NCBI GenBank assembly: GCA_021769555.1 | Contig: JAETSR010000006.1 | Coordinates: 62,001 to 126,000 of the forward strand | Reading direction: 5' to 3' | Length of the DNA stretch: 64,000 nt | Source: Clostridiaceae bacterium | GTDB taxonomy: Bacteria > Bacillota > Clostridia > Oscillospirales > Acutalibacteraceae | Part shown: positions 50,700-58,768 of the stretch, piece by piece | How positions within the stretch are numbered: position 1 is the stretch's first letter | Layout of the letters: every line of letters starts with the position of its first letter | Notes under the pieces: generated by a model | Database searches by the model: none | Told to the model about the DNA's origin: nothing | Seen by the model: the letters and a program-made list of their open reading frames with translations, nothing else | Program-made: the position numbers and the translations under genes

Positions 50700-52352
50700 A
50701 TGCAGCCCTCAAAGGACTGGATAAAGGACCTTGTTATATATCAGATATACCCCCGGAGCTTCTGCGACTCCAACGGCGACGGCATAGGCGACCTGCCGGG
50801 CATACTCTCAAAGCTGGACCACCTGTCAGACCTTGGAGTGAACGCCCTGTGGCTCTCGCCGGTGTACCGCTCCCCAAACGACGATAACGGCTACGATATC
50901 TCCGGATACCAGGAGATAATGGAGGAGTTCGGCACAATGGAGGACTGGGACAGGCTTCGTAACGCCTGCCGGGAGCGGGGCATTAAGATAATTATGGACA
51001 TGGTTGTAAACCACTCCTCGGACGAGCACCCATGGTTTATAGAGTCCAGGTCTTCCAGGGACAATCCCAAAAGCGAATACTATATCTGGCGTGACCCTGT
51101 GGACGGCCATGAGCCCAATAACTGGGCCTCCTGCTTTGGAGGCAGCGCCTGGGAGTTTGTGCCGGAGCGCGGGCAGTATTACTTCCACTATTTTTCAAAG
51201 AAGCAGCCTGACCTGAACTGGGCCTGCCCGGAGCTCAGGGAGGAGATATTCAGCATGATGGACTGGTGGGTGCAAAAGGGCGTAGAGGGCTTTAGGGTGG
51301 ACGCCATCAGCTATCTGGATAAGCCTCAGGATTTTCCGGACTCGAAGCTCCCTCCCCGTCCGGACGGCTACTCCTTCCCTGACTACCTCTCCGGACGACC
51401 GGGCACCCATGCCTATATCAGAGAGATGAACAGGCGGGTATATGCCCCGGGGAACGTGATGACCGTTGGCGAGGTGTCGGCGCCCACGGTGGAGGAGCTG
51501 GGGAATTATGTGCGCACGGAGCGGGAGGAGTTCGATATGGCCATCCCCTTTGTGCCGCCCATTGATGAGATAAACAGCTGGTCCCCGGAAAAGCTCAGAA
51601 ACGACGCCTGGGAGAGCTATATACTCATGCCGAAGGACGGCTGGTGGGCCAGGTTCCTCTCGAACCACGACAAGCCCCGGCAGGTCTCCCTCTACGGCGA
51701 CGACGGCGAATACTGGGAGGCCTCGGCAAAGCTTCTCGCCATGTTTATCCACACCCTCCCCGGCACGCCCTTTATATATCAGGGGGAGGAGATAGGCATG
51801 ACGAACGTGAGCTTCCCCTCCATTGAGGACTATGACGACCTAAGCACCAGGGATAACTATAATCAGTACATACTCTCCGGCATGGACCCCCGCAGGGCCC
51901 TCTCCTTAGTTAGGCTTGAGAGCCGGGACAACGCCCGCACGCCCATGCAGTGGGATTCCTCCGAGAACGCCGGGTTTACTGCCGGGAGGCCCTGGCTGAA
52001 GGTAAACCCAAACTATACAAAAATAAATGTGGAGGCCCAAAAGCAGGACCCCCGCTCTGTCTACAGCTGTTATAAAAAGCTCATCACCATGCGCGGGAAA
52101 TCAGCCGCCCTGTCCCGGGGAGACCTCCGTTTCCTGGACGCCGGCTGCCCTGAGCTTATCGGCCTTGCCCGGAGCTTTGAGGGAGAGGGACTTCTGGTAT
52201 TCCTCAACTTCTCAAAAGAAAGCCATACGATTCCCGCCGGGCTTCTTGAGAGCGCCGGGGATGTGCTCATGTCCTCCTACGACCGGGAAGACGGGTACCG
52301 CGGGCCGGAGCTCCGGCCCTATGAGGCGGTCATCTTCAAGATAAAAGCTTAA
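50700..52352 (+). CDS. GH13 alpha-glucosidase (oligo-1,6-glucosidase type)
   Basis: The ATG at 50700 with AAGGAG upstream gives 550 residues beginning MQPSKDWIKDLVIYQIYPRSF, the standard GH13_31 start. Signatures: MDMVVNHSSDEHPWF, GFRVDAISYL (nucleophile Asp201), MTVGEVSAP (acid/base Glu258), FLSNHDKPR (Asp324) and TPMQWDSSENAGFT. After the first beta strand QIYPRSFCDSNGDGIGDLPGI is the calcium/QPDLN-type subgroup marker. Known: such enzymes release glucose from isomaltose, short alpha-glucans or sucrose-like substrates in the cytosol. A short leader-peptide ORF begins 13 bases after the stop. Confidence 0.93.
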   Translation: MQPSKDWIKDLVIYQIYPRSFCDSNGDGIGDLPGILSKLDHLSDLGVNALWLSPVYRSPNDDNGYDISGYQEIMEEFGTMEDWDRLRNACRERGIKIIMDMVVNHSSDEHPWFIESRSSRDNPKSEYYIWRDPVDGHEPNNWASCFGGSAWEFVPERGQYYFHYFSKKQPDLNWACPELREEIFSMMDWWVQKGVEGFRVDAISYLDKPQDFPDSKLPPRPDGYSFPDYLSGRPGTHAYIREMNRRVYAPGNVMTVGEVSAPTVEELGNYVRTEREEFDMAIPFVPPIDEINSWSPEKLRNDAWESYILMPKDGWWARFLSNHDKPRQVSLYGDDGEYWEASAKLLAMFIHTLPGTPFIYQGEEIGMTNVSFPSIEDYDDLSTRDNYNQYILSGMDPRRALSLVRLESRDNARTPMQWDSSENAGFTAGRPWLKVNPNYTKINVEAQKQDPRSVYSCYKKLITMRGKSAALSRGDLRFLDAGCPELIGLARSFEGEGLLVFLNFSKESHTIPAGLLESAGDVLMSSYDREDGYRGPELRPYEAVIFKIKA

Positions 52353-52364
52353 AGGAGGCCCATT

Positions 52365-52418
52365 ATGTCAAACATCCGGTTACCGCTCTGCATTGCCTTC
52401 GCTCCGTGCAAGGTTTGA
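52365..52418 (+). CDS. Candidate 17-residue leader peptide upstream of the MFS exporter
   Basis: ATG at 52365 has AAAGGAGG seven bases upstream, as good a ribosome site as any gene here, and encodes MSNIRLPLCIAFAPCKV before a TGA at 52416. The last codons form the 5' arm of one hairpin (52401-52434), and the stop codon lies in the arm of a competing hairpin (52416-52467). A ribosome stalled in the peptide could switch the RNA fold. Known precedents are leader peptides of drug-inducible resistance genes. Translation is unproven. Confidence 0.5.
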   Translation: MSNIRLPLCIAFAPCKV

Positions 52419-52467
52419 GGACAATGCACGGAGCATAGAGGCTTGGGGCCGCGCCCCGCTGTCCTCA
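52401..52467 (+). promoter_or_regulatory. Mutually exclusive hairpins between leader ORF and MFS gene
   Basis: Hairpin 1 pairs GCTCCGTGCA (52401-52410) with TGCACGGAGC (52425-52434). Hairpin 2 pairs TGAGGACA (52416-52423) with TGTCCTCA (52460-52467) and encloses a GGGGC-CGC-GCCCC hairpin. The left arm of hairpin 2 lies in the loop of hairpin 1, so the two compete. The downstream region is AT-rich but has no clean T-tract. Confidence 0.55.
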
Positions 52468-52531
52468 GACTTTGCAAATTTGATTATAGTAAATTATAAA
52501 TTTATTTAACGTATCAAAGGAGCAAAGTCAC

Positions 52532-53833
52532 ATGAAAAAATATAAAGATTTGAAATCACTGCGTCCGTACTTACTGCTGTGGAGCACGCAGTCCCTGTCG
52601 TCCCTGGGCAGCGCCATGACCGGCTACGCGCTTATCCTATGGCTCTACCGTCAGAACGGCTCCGCCCTGGAGACCGCCCTGCTCTCTGTCTGCTCATACG
52701 CGCCCTACGTGCTCATGAGCATTTTTGCCGGGGCCCTCAGCGACCGCTGGAACAAGAAGCGCACCATGCTGGTATGTGACCTGCTGGCGGCGGTCAGCAC
52801 AGTCGCGGTGCTGGCTCTGCTGAAGGGCGGGCTGCTCGTGCCATGGCATATATACCTGCTCAACGCCGTGAACGGCCTGATGAATACCGTACAGCAGCCG
52901 GCAGGCGAGGTCGCCGCCACGCTGCTGGTGCCAAAGGAGCACTATCAGCGGACAAGCGGCCTGAGGTCGCTGTCGTCATCCCTTAACACCATACTGCACC
53001 CGGTGATAGCCTCGGCGCTATTTGCCTTCTTCGGCATGGAAACAGTGATAGCTGTTGACCTTATCACATTTCTCATTGCTTTTGTCACTCTGCTCTGCTT
53101 TATCTCTATCCCCGAGGCCCCCGGTGAGAACGATGTCCCGGAAGGGCTGCTGTCATCGGCAAAGGCCGGGCTTGCCTGGCTCCGGGTGAATCCGCTTATT
53201 CTCAAGCTGATACTGTTCCTGGCGTTCATCAACCTGGTGGCCTCAGCCTACAGCGCCGCCCTGCCAGCAATGCTTATCAGCCGGGAGAACGGCGGGGAGA
53301 CCGTGCTGGGCCTTGTGAACACTGCTGCCGGCGCCGCCTCCCTTCTGGGCGGGATAATAGTCACATTTCTTCCGGCGCCAAAGGACCGGGTGCGGGCAGT
53401 CTGCCTCTCGCTGACTGTCTCCATGGGCACTGAAAACTTCATGCTGGCCTTTGGTCGCACACCGGCGGTGTGGTGCATGGGAGCGGTGCTGGGGTGGCTG
53501 CTGATACCCCTGATGAACGCCAATATGGACGTAATCTTCCGCTCCACCATCCCCGCCGCCATGCAGGGGCGGGTCTTCTCCTGCCGCAACACCCTGCAGT
53601 TTTTCACCATTCCTCTGGGCTATCTTCTCGGCGGCCTGCTGGTGGACCGCGCCTTTGAGCCCCTTATGGCCTCGGCCTCTCCGGACAGCGCGCTCGCTCT
53701 CCTGTTCGGCCAGGGAAAGGGCTCAGGCGCGGCGGCGCTGTTCGCTGTGCTGGGGGCGGCGGGGGTCATAGTCTGCCTTGTTTTCTACTGTCTTTTGAAA
53801 AAATACCACTGGAAAGAGGATGGGCCGATGTGA
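52532..53833 (+). CDS. MFS exporter, macrolide-efflux (Mef)-like
   Basis: A 433-residue protein with about twelve helices. The N-terminus LRPYLLLWSTQSLSSLGSAMTGYALILWLYR, FAGALSDRWNKKRTMLVCDLLAA (motif A) and MNTVQQPAGEVAATLLVPKEHYQRTSGLRS resemble the DHA3/Mef group of drug exporters. Known: members extrude macrolides or unknown compounds. AAAGGAG lies eight bases before the ATG. A leader ORF with alternative hairpins precedes it, which suggests inducibility. The last 68 bases overlap the convergent 4Fe-4S gene. Confidence 0.82.
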   Translation: MKKYKDLKSLRPYLLLWSTQSLSSLGSAMTGYALILWLYRQNGSALETALLSVCSYAPYVLMSIFAGALSDRWNKKRTMLVCDLLAAVSTVAVLALLKGGLLVPWHIYLLNAVNGLMNTVQQPAGEVAATLLVPKEHYQRTSGLRSLSSSLNTILHPVIASALFAFFGMETVIAVDLITFLIAFVTLLCFISIPEAPGENDVPEGLLSSAKAGLAWLRVNPLILKLILFLAFINLVASAYSAALPAMLISRENGGETVLGLVNTAAGAASLLGGIIVTFLPAPKDRVRAVCLSLTVSMGTENFMLAFGRTPAVWCMGAVLGWLLIPLMNANMDVIFRSTIPAAMQGRVFSCRNTLQFFTIPLGYLLGGLLVDRAFEPLMASASPDSALALLFGQGKGSGAAALFAVLGAAGVIVCLVFYCLLKKYHWKEDGPM

Positions 53834-54680
53834 CCGCCCCCTTGGGGCAGACAGCCTTGCACTTCCCGCAGCGTATGCACTCGGCGCTGTTTATATCCTT
53901 CGTCACCTCTACCCCCATGGGGCAGCTCTCCTCGCATTTTTTGCAGCCTATGCACTTGCTTTTGTCCAGCTTCATCTGATAGAAGCCGAAGCGGTTAAAG
54001 AGGGAGTAGAACGCTCCCAGCGGGCAGAGATACCGGCAGAAGGCCCGGGGGATAAATATGCAGGCTGCAATGACCGCCGCCAGCACCAGGGCCTTCCAAC
54101 TGAACAGCGCCCCTATAAGGGCGCGAAGAGAGGGGTTTGTGAGCAGCAGCGGCACGCCGCCCTCCAGGGTGCCCGCCGGGCAGATATACTTGCAGAAGTA
54201 CGGCGGGTTTACCCCTGTTTCCGTCACGGCGAAGGCAGGGAGCAGTATCACTGTCACCACAAGAACTATGTATTTTAGCCAGCGAAGCTGGCGGTCGACT
54301 TTTTTCGGCACTCTGAGCTTTGGAGTTGGTATCTTGTGGAGCAGGTCCTGCAAAAGGCCGAATGGGCATAAGAGCCCGCAGACGAGCCTGCCCAGCACCA
54401 CGCCGAACAGCATTAAGAGCCCAAGCACATAGAATGGGAACCTATGCCCCGCGCCGCCCAGGGCTGACTGCAGGGAGCCTATTGGGCAGGCCCCCAATGC
54501 TCCCGGACAGGAGTAGCAGTTGAGCACAGGCACGCAGACGGCCTTTGTGCCGCCGGTGAATATTTTCCCCTTGGCAAAGCCTATGGCGTAGCCGTTTACG
54601 AGCACGGCCGAAATCAGCTGCACCCTGCGCTGAAAGCTGAGCTTACCCTTTTTCAGCCTATCCCTATACATTCCAGGCAT
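53766..54680 (-). CDS. Membrane 4Fe-4S ferredoxin-type protein (NapH/YccM-like)
   Basis: The 304-residue protein has about five helices with Cys motifs at the membrane (CYSCPGALGACP, CGLLCPFGLLQD, YFCKYICPAGTLEGG, CRYLCPLGAFYSLFN) and a C-terminal domain with two ferredoxin clusters (KCIGCKKCEESCPMGV and ECIRCGKCKAVCPKGA). Known: such proteins pass electrons across or at the membrane. It is the third gene of a TlpA - CXXC miniprotein - 4Fe-4S operon and likely feeds or drains electrons for extracytoplasmic thiol chemistry. It overlaps the MFS gene by 68 bases at the 3' end. Confidence 0.88.
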   Translation of the reverse strand: MPGMYRDRLKKGKLSFQRRVQLISAVLVNGYAIGFAKGKIFTGGTKAVCVPVLNCYSCPGALGACPIGSLQSALGGAGHRFPFYVLGLLMLFGVVLGRLVCGLLCPFGLLQDLLHKIPTPKLRVPKKVDRQLRWLKYIVLVVTVILLPAFAVTETGVNPPYFCKYICPAGTLEGGVPLLLTNPSLRALIGALFSWKALVLAAVIAACIFIPRAFCRYLCPLGAFYSLFNRFGFYQMKLDKSKCIGCKKCEESCPMGVEVTKDINSAECIRCGKCKAVCPKGAVTSAHPLSSGIFSKDSRKQGRL

Positions 54681-54799
54681 ATCCTCACCGCCTTCTGTAA
54701 GACATCAATATGCTCCCGCTGTAATAAGCCTAGGGCTATGAATATTACAGCCAGGGCCAGTACGCCGTACCGCGCTGCTGTGGCTGCTTTACTTTTCAA
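54653..54799 (-). CDS. CD1871A-family CXXC miniprotein (48 residues)
   Basis: A TTG start at 54799 encodes 48 residues: MKSKAATAARYGVLALAVIF, one membrane helix (about 11-25), then QREHIDVLQKAVR and a terminal ICLECIGIG with a CxxC pair. This closely matches the small clostridial CD1871A CXXC family, whose members end in the same block. It overlaps the TlpA gene by 11 bases and the 4Fe-4S gene by 28 bases, so all three are coupled. Its role is unknown; a thiol relay between the redoxin and the iron-sulfur protein is an inference. Confidence 0.85.
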   Translation of the reverse strand: MKSKAATAARYGVLALAVIFIALGLLQREHIDVLQKAVRICLECIGIG

Positions 54800-55328
54800 G
54801 GCTTATCTCCGCCTTTCCCAGCTCTTTCAGGGCGCTGTTCACAGCGGAAAGATAGGCGCTCTCAAGGTCCGGCTGCATACCAAGTATCTCCTCGCCTATC
54901 TGTTCCCCGTCTGGTCCCACAAAAATCGTTACCGGCACAGCCTGTGCCACTTCCAACATTTTATTGAAAGCCTCGTCGCCGCTTGTGAGGGTGACTCCCT
55001 CATAGCCCGCATAGCTGACGAGTTCCTTTGCAGTTTCCTCATTGCCCTGGGCGTCCACACAGACGGTAATAAGCTGCACGTTATCAGGCAGGGCTTTCTC
55101 AAATGCCGCCAAATCAGGCATTTCCGCAATGCACGGCGGGCAGAAGGTACCCCAGAAGTTTATGATTGTCAGGTCTTTCTTTTCAATATCCTTGCCGGTG
55201 AATTTGCCTCCGTCCAGTGTGGCGGCTGAGAATGAGCCGAACCTGCCGCTCTCGGAGCAGCCGGCCGCTGCAAGGCATAGGATGAGCAGGGCGCTCAGAA
55301 TAGGCAAAAATGCGCGCTTGTTTTTCAT
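54789..55328 (-). CDS. TlpA-family thiol-disulfide redoxin lipoprotein
   Basis: The 179-residue protein has a lipoprotein signal (LCLAAAGC, lipid Cys24) and a thioredoxin fold with INFWGTFCPPCIAEMPDL (Cys63 and Cys66), a cis-Pro in QAVPVTIFVGPDG and a VCVDAQGNEETAKELV insert typical of TlpA/ResA. Known: such proteins reduce or rearrange disulfides outside the cytoplasmic membrane. It is the first gene of the three-gene redox operon. No clear promoter was seen directly upstream. Confidence 0.9.
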   Translation of the reverse strand: MKNKRAFLPILSALLILCLAAAGCSESGRFGSFSAATLDGGKFTGKDIEKKDLTIINFWGTFCPPCIAEMPDLAAFEKALPDNVQLITVCVDAQGNEETAKELVSYAGYEGVTLTSGDEAFNKMLEVAQAVPVTIFVGPDGEQIGEEILGMQPDLESAYLSAVNSALKELGKAEISLEK

Positions 55329-55414
55329 GTTTAAGTACCTCTTTTCTCAGTTATGCAGGGGCTCTGCCCCCAGCTATTATTATACACATAATTATGCAAA
55401 TAGCAAGCTCTATC

Positions 55415-55450
55415 CAAAAAGAGAAGCCCCGGGTGACTCCGGGGCTTCTC
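55415..55450 (-). terminator. Terminator of the DUF3892 gene
   Basis: GAGAAGCCCCGG and CCGGGGCTTCTC form a 12-bp stem, followed by TTTTTGG in minus orientation, directly after the stop codon. Confidence 0.88.
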
Positions 55451-55452
55451 TC

Positions 55453-55761
55453 TCAGCTCAGGCCCTTGGGGGAGCTGGGCAGGTCGCCTAAGTTATTGCT
55501 CTCGTCGCCGTCGGGCAGGGAGCGCAGGTACTCGCTGCCGTTGCGGCTGGCAATGGCTACCCCCCTTATGCCCCCCTGCTTTGCAAGGGCCACGCCCTCG
55601 CGCTTTGAGAGCACACGGCCGTCTGAGAGCTGATAACCGGCTATCTTGCCGTTCTTGCGCACAAGCTGGGTGATGGACTTTGCGTCCTTATTGGGCACCG
55701 GGTTCATGATGTTGATATTGGCAGGCAGATTTCCTATCCTGCCGTCTGCTTTTAGCGGCAT
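55453..55761 (-). CDS. DUF3892-family small protein
   Basis: The ATG at 55761 with GGAAGG upstream gives 102 residues starting MPLKADGRIGNLPANINIMNP; a longer open frame upstream lacks a ribosome site. The DUF3892 core reads ITQLVRKNGKIAGYQLSDGRVLSKREGVALAKQGGIRGVAIASRNGSEYLRSLPD. Known: a small cytosolic domain of unknown function in Firmicutes. It is a single-gene unit with its own terminator. Confidence 0.82.
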   Translation of the reverse strand: MPLKADGRIGNLPANINIMNPVPNKDAKSITQLVRKNGKIAGYQLSDGRVLSKREGVALAKQGGIRGVAIASRNGSEYLRSLPDGDESNNLGDLPSSPKGLS

Positions 55762-55883
55762 ACTTATCCTTCCTTTCGGTTTCTGTATAGATACATCCAT
55801 ATTGTGAGGCTTTATATGGGAAAATATGCGAAAATACACAACTGAAAAAACCTTTCAAAATAATTCTTTATTAAAATTAAATA

Positions 55884-55912
55884 TTGAAAAAACAGGCGAT
55901 ATAGTATATAAT
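55884..55912 (+). promoter_or_regulatory. Promoter of the comM-sfsA operon
   Basis: TTGAAA, 17-base spacer, TATAAT. CGATAT and ATATCG (55897-55916) flank the -10 as a short inverted repeat. Confidence 0.7.
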
Positions 55913-55951
55913 ATCGACTATATGCGCACATTTACATAAGGAGGGGTCTCG

Positions 55952-57472
55952 ATGGTTGCAAAAACTTACAGCATGGGCACCTTCGGTCTGGAGGCTTTCC
56001 CTGTGGAGGTGGAGACGGACCTCTCCCAGGGGCTCCCTGCCTTTGAGGTGGTGGGCCTGCCGGACGCGGCGGTAAAGGAGTCAAGGGACCGGGTGCGGGC
56101 CGCGATGAAGAATTGCGGCTTCGACTTCCCTGTTGGGCGCATAGTCATGAATCTGGCCCCAGCAGACAAGCGCAAGGAGGGCCCGATATATGACCTCCCC
56201 CTGCTGCTGTCCCTCCTGAAGGCCTCGGGCCAGCTGGCCTGTGACACAGACGGCGCTGTGTTTTTGGGGGAGCTCTCCCTCTCCGGGGAGGTCAGGCGCA
56301 TCTATGGTGTGCTTGCCATGGCTGTGAAGGCGAAGGAAGCCGGGTTCTCGGAGCTCTTCGTGCCTGCGGCCAATGCCGGGGAGGGCTCAGTTATACGGGG
56401 CCTCCGGGTGTACCCGGTGGAGAACGTGCGGCAGCTGGTGGACCACCTTACGGGCAGAAAGCTTATCTCCCCCGCCGAGAGCTCTCTGTCGGAGAGCACC
56501 GCTGACACCATGCTGGACTTTGCCGACGTGCGGGGCCAGTATGAGGTGAAGCGGGCCCTGGAGATAGCCGCCAGCGGGGGCCACAGCGTCATCATGGTGG
56601 GCACCCCGGGCTCCGGCAAGAGCATGATGGCAAAGCGCATACCCTCCATACTCCCGGAGATGACCTTTAGGGAGGCCCTTGAGGCAACCATGATACACTC
56701 CATTGCTGGAAAGCTCCCTGATGGCAGCGCGCTGCTGGGCTCCCGGCCCTTCAGGGCCCCGCACCACACCATTTCGGCGGCGGGGCTCTCAGGGGGCGGC
56801 AGCTCGCCAAAGCCCGGGGAGATTTCCCTGGCCCATAACGGCGTACTGTTCCTGGACGAGCTCCCTGAGTTCACCAGGCCCGCTATGGAGATACTGCGCC
56901 AGCCTATGGAGGACGGGGAGGTCACCATCTCAAGGGTGGGCGGCAACGCCACCTTCCCATGCCGGTTCATGCTTGTGGCGGCCATGAATCCATGTCCCTG
57001 CGGCTATCACGGGCACCCCACCAGGCCCTGCACCTGCTCTCCAAGGGCAGTGGAGCGATACCGGGCCAGAATATCCGGGCCGCTCCTTGAGCGCATTGAC
57101 CTGCACATACAGGTGCTGCCTGTGGAGTTCCAGCAGCTCTCAGGCAAAAATACCGGGGAGTCCTCGGCGGTCATACGCCAGAGGGTAAATGAGGCCAGGC
57201 AGCTGCAGGTGGAGCGGTTTTCCGGGCTGGGCTACGCCTGCAACGCGGACATCCCCTCATCCCAGCTCGAGGACATGTGCAGGGCCACCCACGAGGCCTA
57301 TGCCCTTTTGGAGTCGGCCTTTGAGCGCTTCGGCTTCTCGGCCAGGAGCTACACCCGGGTGCTTCGAGTTGCCCGGACCATCGCCGACCTTGAGGGCAGC
57401 GAGACCGTCCAGGACGACCATGTGGCCGAGGCCATACAGTACCGCACCCTGGACAGAAAGGGCGGCCTATGA
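55952..57472 (+). CDS. comM: ComM/YifB-family Mg-chelatase-like AAA+ ATPase
   Basis: The 506-residue protein has an N-terminal Lon-protease-like domain (about 1-180), an AAA+ core with Walker A GTPGSGKS (217-224), Walker B GVLFLDELPEF, the sensor LVAAMNPCPCG, a Cys cluster CPCGYHGHPTRPCTCSP and a C-terminal Mg_chelatase_C domain. Known: ComM is a hexameric helicase that promotes branch migration during natural transformation in Gram-negative bacteria; the clostridial role is less studied. sfsA overlaps its stop by 4 bases. Confidence 0.93.
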   Translation: MVAKTYSMGTFGLEAFPVEVETDLSQGLPAFEVVGLPDAAVKESRDRVRAAMKNCGFDFPVGRIVMNLAPADKRKEGPIYDLPLLLSLLKASGQLACDTDGAVFLGELSLSGEVRRIYGVLAMAVKAKEAGFSELFVPAANAGEGSVIRGLRVYPVENVRQLVDHLTGRKLISPAESSLSESTADTMLDFADVRGQYEVKRALEIAASGGHSVIMVGTPGSGKSMMAKRIPSILPEMTFREALEATMIHSIAGKLPDGSALLGSRPFRAPHHTISAAGLSGGGSSPKPGEISLAHNGVLFLDELPEFTRPAMEILRQPMEDGEVTISRVGGNATFPCRFMLVAAMNPCPCGYHGHPTRPCTCSPRAVERYRARISGPLLERIDLHIQVLPVEFQQLSGKNTGESSAVIRQRVNEARQLQVERFSGLGYACNADIPSSQLEDMCRATHEAYALLESAFERFGFSARSYTRVLRVARTIADLEGSETVQDDHVAEAIQYRTLDRKGGL

Positions 57473-58170
57473 CCTATGACAAAATCATCCCCGGCGTATT
57501 TATATCCAGGCCGAACCGGTTCATCGCCCATGTGGAGACGGCCGGGGGATTGGAGGTCTGCCATGTAAAGAATACCGGGCGGTGCCGGGAGCTGCTTGTG
57601 AAGGGCGCAAGGGTTTATCTCTCAGAGAGCGCCAATCCCGCGAGGAAGACCCGGTTCGACCTGGTGGCTGTGGAGAAGGGGCGCCTGCTCATAAACATGG
57701 ACAGCCAGGCCCCGAATAAGGCCGCCGCCGAGTATATGCCAGCCCTCCTTCCGGGCCTCACGCTGCTGCGGCCGGAGACAAGGTTCGGCGGCTCACGGTT
57801 CGACTTTTACGCCGAGGCCGCCGGGGAGCGGTGGTTCGTGGAGGTCAAGGGGGTCACTCTGGAGCGGGACGGGCTCACCCTGTTCCCGGACGCGCCCACC
57901 GCAAGGGGCACAAAGCACCTCCGGGAGCTCTGCAGCTGTGTTGAGGCGGGCTATAAGGCCTGCGTGCTGTTTGTGGTGCAGATGTCTGGCGTGCGGGGCT
58001 TTACCCCGAATCTTGAGACAGACCCGGAATTTGCAAAGGCCCTTCTTGAGGCTGAAAAATCCGGCGTGCGGCTGGAGGCAGCGGACTGCCGTGTCACCCC
58101 CGGCAGCCTCACAATTCGGCAGAAATTGCCAATATTCCTTCCTTTTGAAAAATTTCTTCAACAAAATTGA
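57469..58170 (+). CDS. sfsA: Sugar fermentation stimulation protein SfsA
   Basis: The 233-residue protein shows the SfsA pattern: IPGVFISRPNRFIAHVE, CHVKNTGRCRELLVKGARVYLSESANPARKTRFDLV and the nuclease-like block SRFDFYAEAAGERWFVEVKGVTLERDG. Known: described in E. coli as affecting maltose gene expression; the fold suggests a nuclease or DNA-binding role, but the function is unsettled. It is translationally coupled to comM. Confidence 0.93.
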   Translation: MTYDKIIPGVFISRPNRFIAHVETAGGLEVCHVKNTGRCRELLVKGARVYLSESANPARKTRFDLVAVEKGRLLINMDSQAPNKAAAEYMPALLPGLTLLRPETRFGGSRFDFYAEAAGERWFVEVKGVTLERDGLTLFPDAPTARGTKHLRELCSCVEAGYKACVLFVVQMSGVRGFTPNLETDPEFAKALLEAEKSGVRLEAADCRVTPGSLTIRQKLPIFLPFEKFLQQN

Positions 58171-58210
58171 AAAATATTTTCAAAAATCCGTTTTAATTCT
58201 CTAAAAGTAA

Positions 58211-58239
58211 TTGACTTTTCTTAGCATTGCATTTATACT
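58211..58239 (+). promoter_or_regulatory. Promoter of the BlaI-type repressor
   Basis: TTGACT, 17-base spacer, TATACT. Confidence 0.8.
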
Positions 58240-58246
58240 ACATGTA
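58239..58246. promoter_or_regulatory. TACATGTA operator-like palindrome at the blaI-type start site
   Basis: An 8-bp palindrome overlaps the last base of the -10 and extends to about +1. It resembles the TACAnnTGTA core of BlaI/MecI operators without the two-base gap. Confidence 0.45.
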
Positions 58247-58302
58247 AGCTATACAGAACATTGGGTTCGTATCACTTATTATTAACCTGGGAGGTTCCCA
58301 TC

Positions 58303-58704
58303 ATGAACACCGAACATCCGCGATATTTCAGGCTCACCAAGTCCGAAAACGAGATTATGGAGCTGATGTGGAAAGAGGGGCATCCGCTCTCACGCTCGGA
58401 GATAATCGAGTTGACTCCCGAACGCACATGGAAGCCCTCCTCCATCCATATTCTCCTAAACTCCATGCTGGAAAAGAATGCCATCGAGGTGGCAGGCTTT
58501 GTCCAGAGCACCAAGAACTACGCACGCACCTTCACCCCTTGTGTGTCCTCAGACACCTATGCCATCATGCAGATAAAAAACAGCCCCGCGTTCTCACAGG
58601 ACTCAGTGCCCTCCCTTGTGACGGCGCTGGTAGAAGACGTTACGGAGCTGGATATCCTTGGGCAGCTTGAGGACATAATCAAGGCCAGGCGCAACGAATT
58701 GTAA
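58303..58704 (+). CDS. BlaI/MecI/CopY-family transcriptional repressor
   Basis: The ATG at 58303 with GGGAGG upstream gives 133 residues. The winged helix reads LTKSENEIMELMWKEGHPLSRSEIIELTPERTWKPSSIHILLNSMLEKNAIEV, and a C-terminal dimerisation region follows. Known: BlaI relatives repress beta-lactamase, mecA or metal genes and are cleaved by BlaR1-type sensors. No BlaR1, beta-lactamase or metal-export gene is nearby, so its regulon is unknown; autoregulation is suggested by the palindrome at its start site. Confidence 0.85.
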   Translation: MNTEHPRYFRLTKSENEIMELMWKEGHPLSRSEIIELTPERTWKPSSIHILLNSMLEKNAIEVAGFVQSTKNYARTFTPCVSSDTYAIMQIKNSPAFSQDSVPSLVTALVEDVTELDILGQLEDIIKARRNEL

Positions 58705-58722
58705 TCAATGCAATACATGAAG

Positions 58723-58756
58723 AAAAAGAGCGGACAACTGTTATTGTCCGCTCTTT
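58723..58756. terminator. Bidirectional Rho-independent terminator
   Basis: AAAGAGCGGACAA pairs with TTGTCCGCTCTTT around a 6-base loop, T-rich on both sides, between the BlaI-type gene and the convergent small ORF. Confidence 0.88.
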
Positions 58757-58768
58757 TCCGTGCAGGCT

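Noticed and set aside
52380-52480. Inverted repeats as part of a mobile element or MITE
   Set aside because: No flanking target duplication or second copy is visible in the window, and the repeats interlock with a well-placed short ORF, which fits regulation better.
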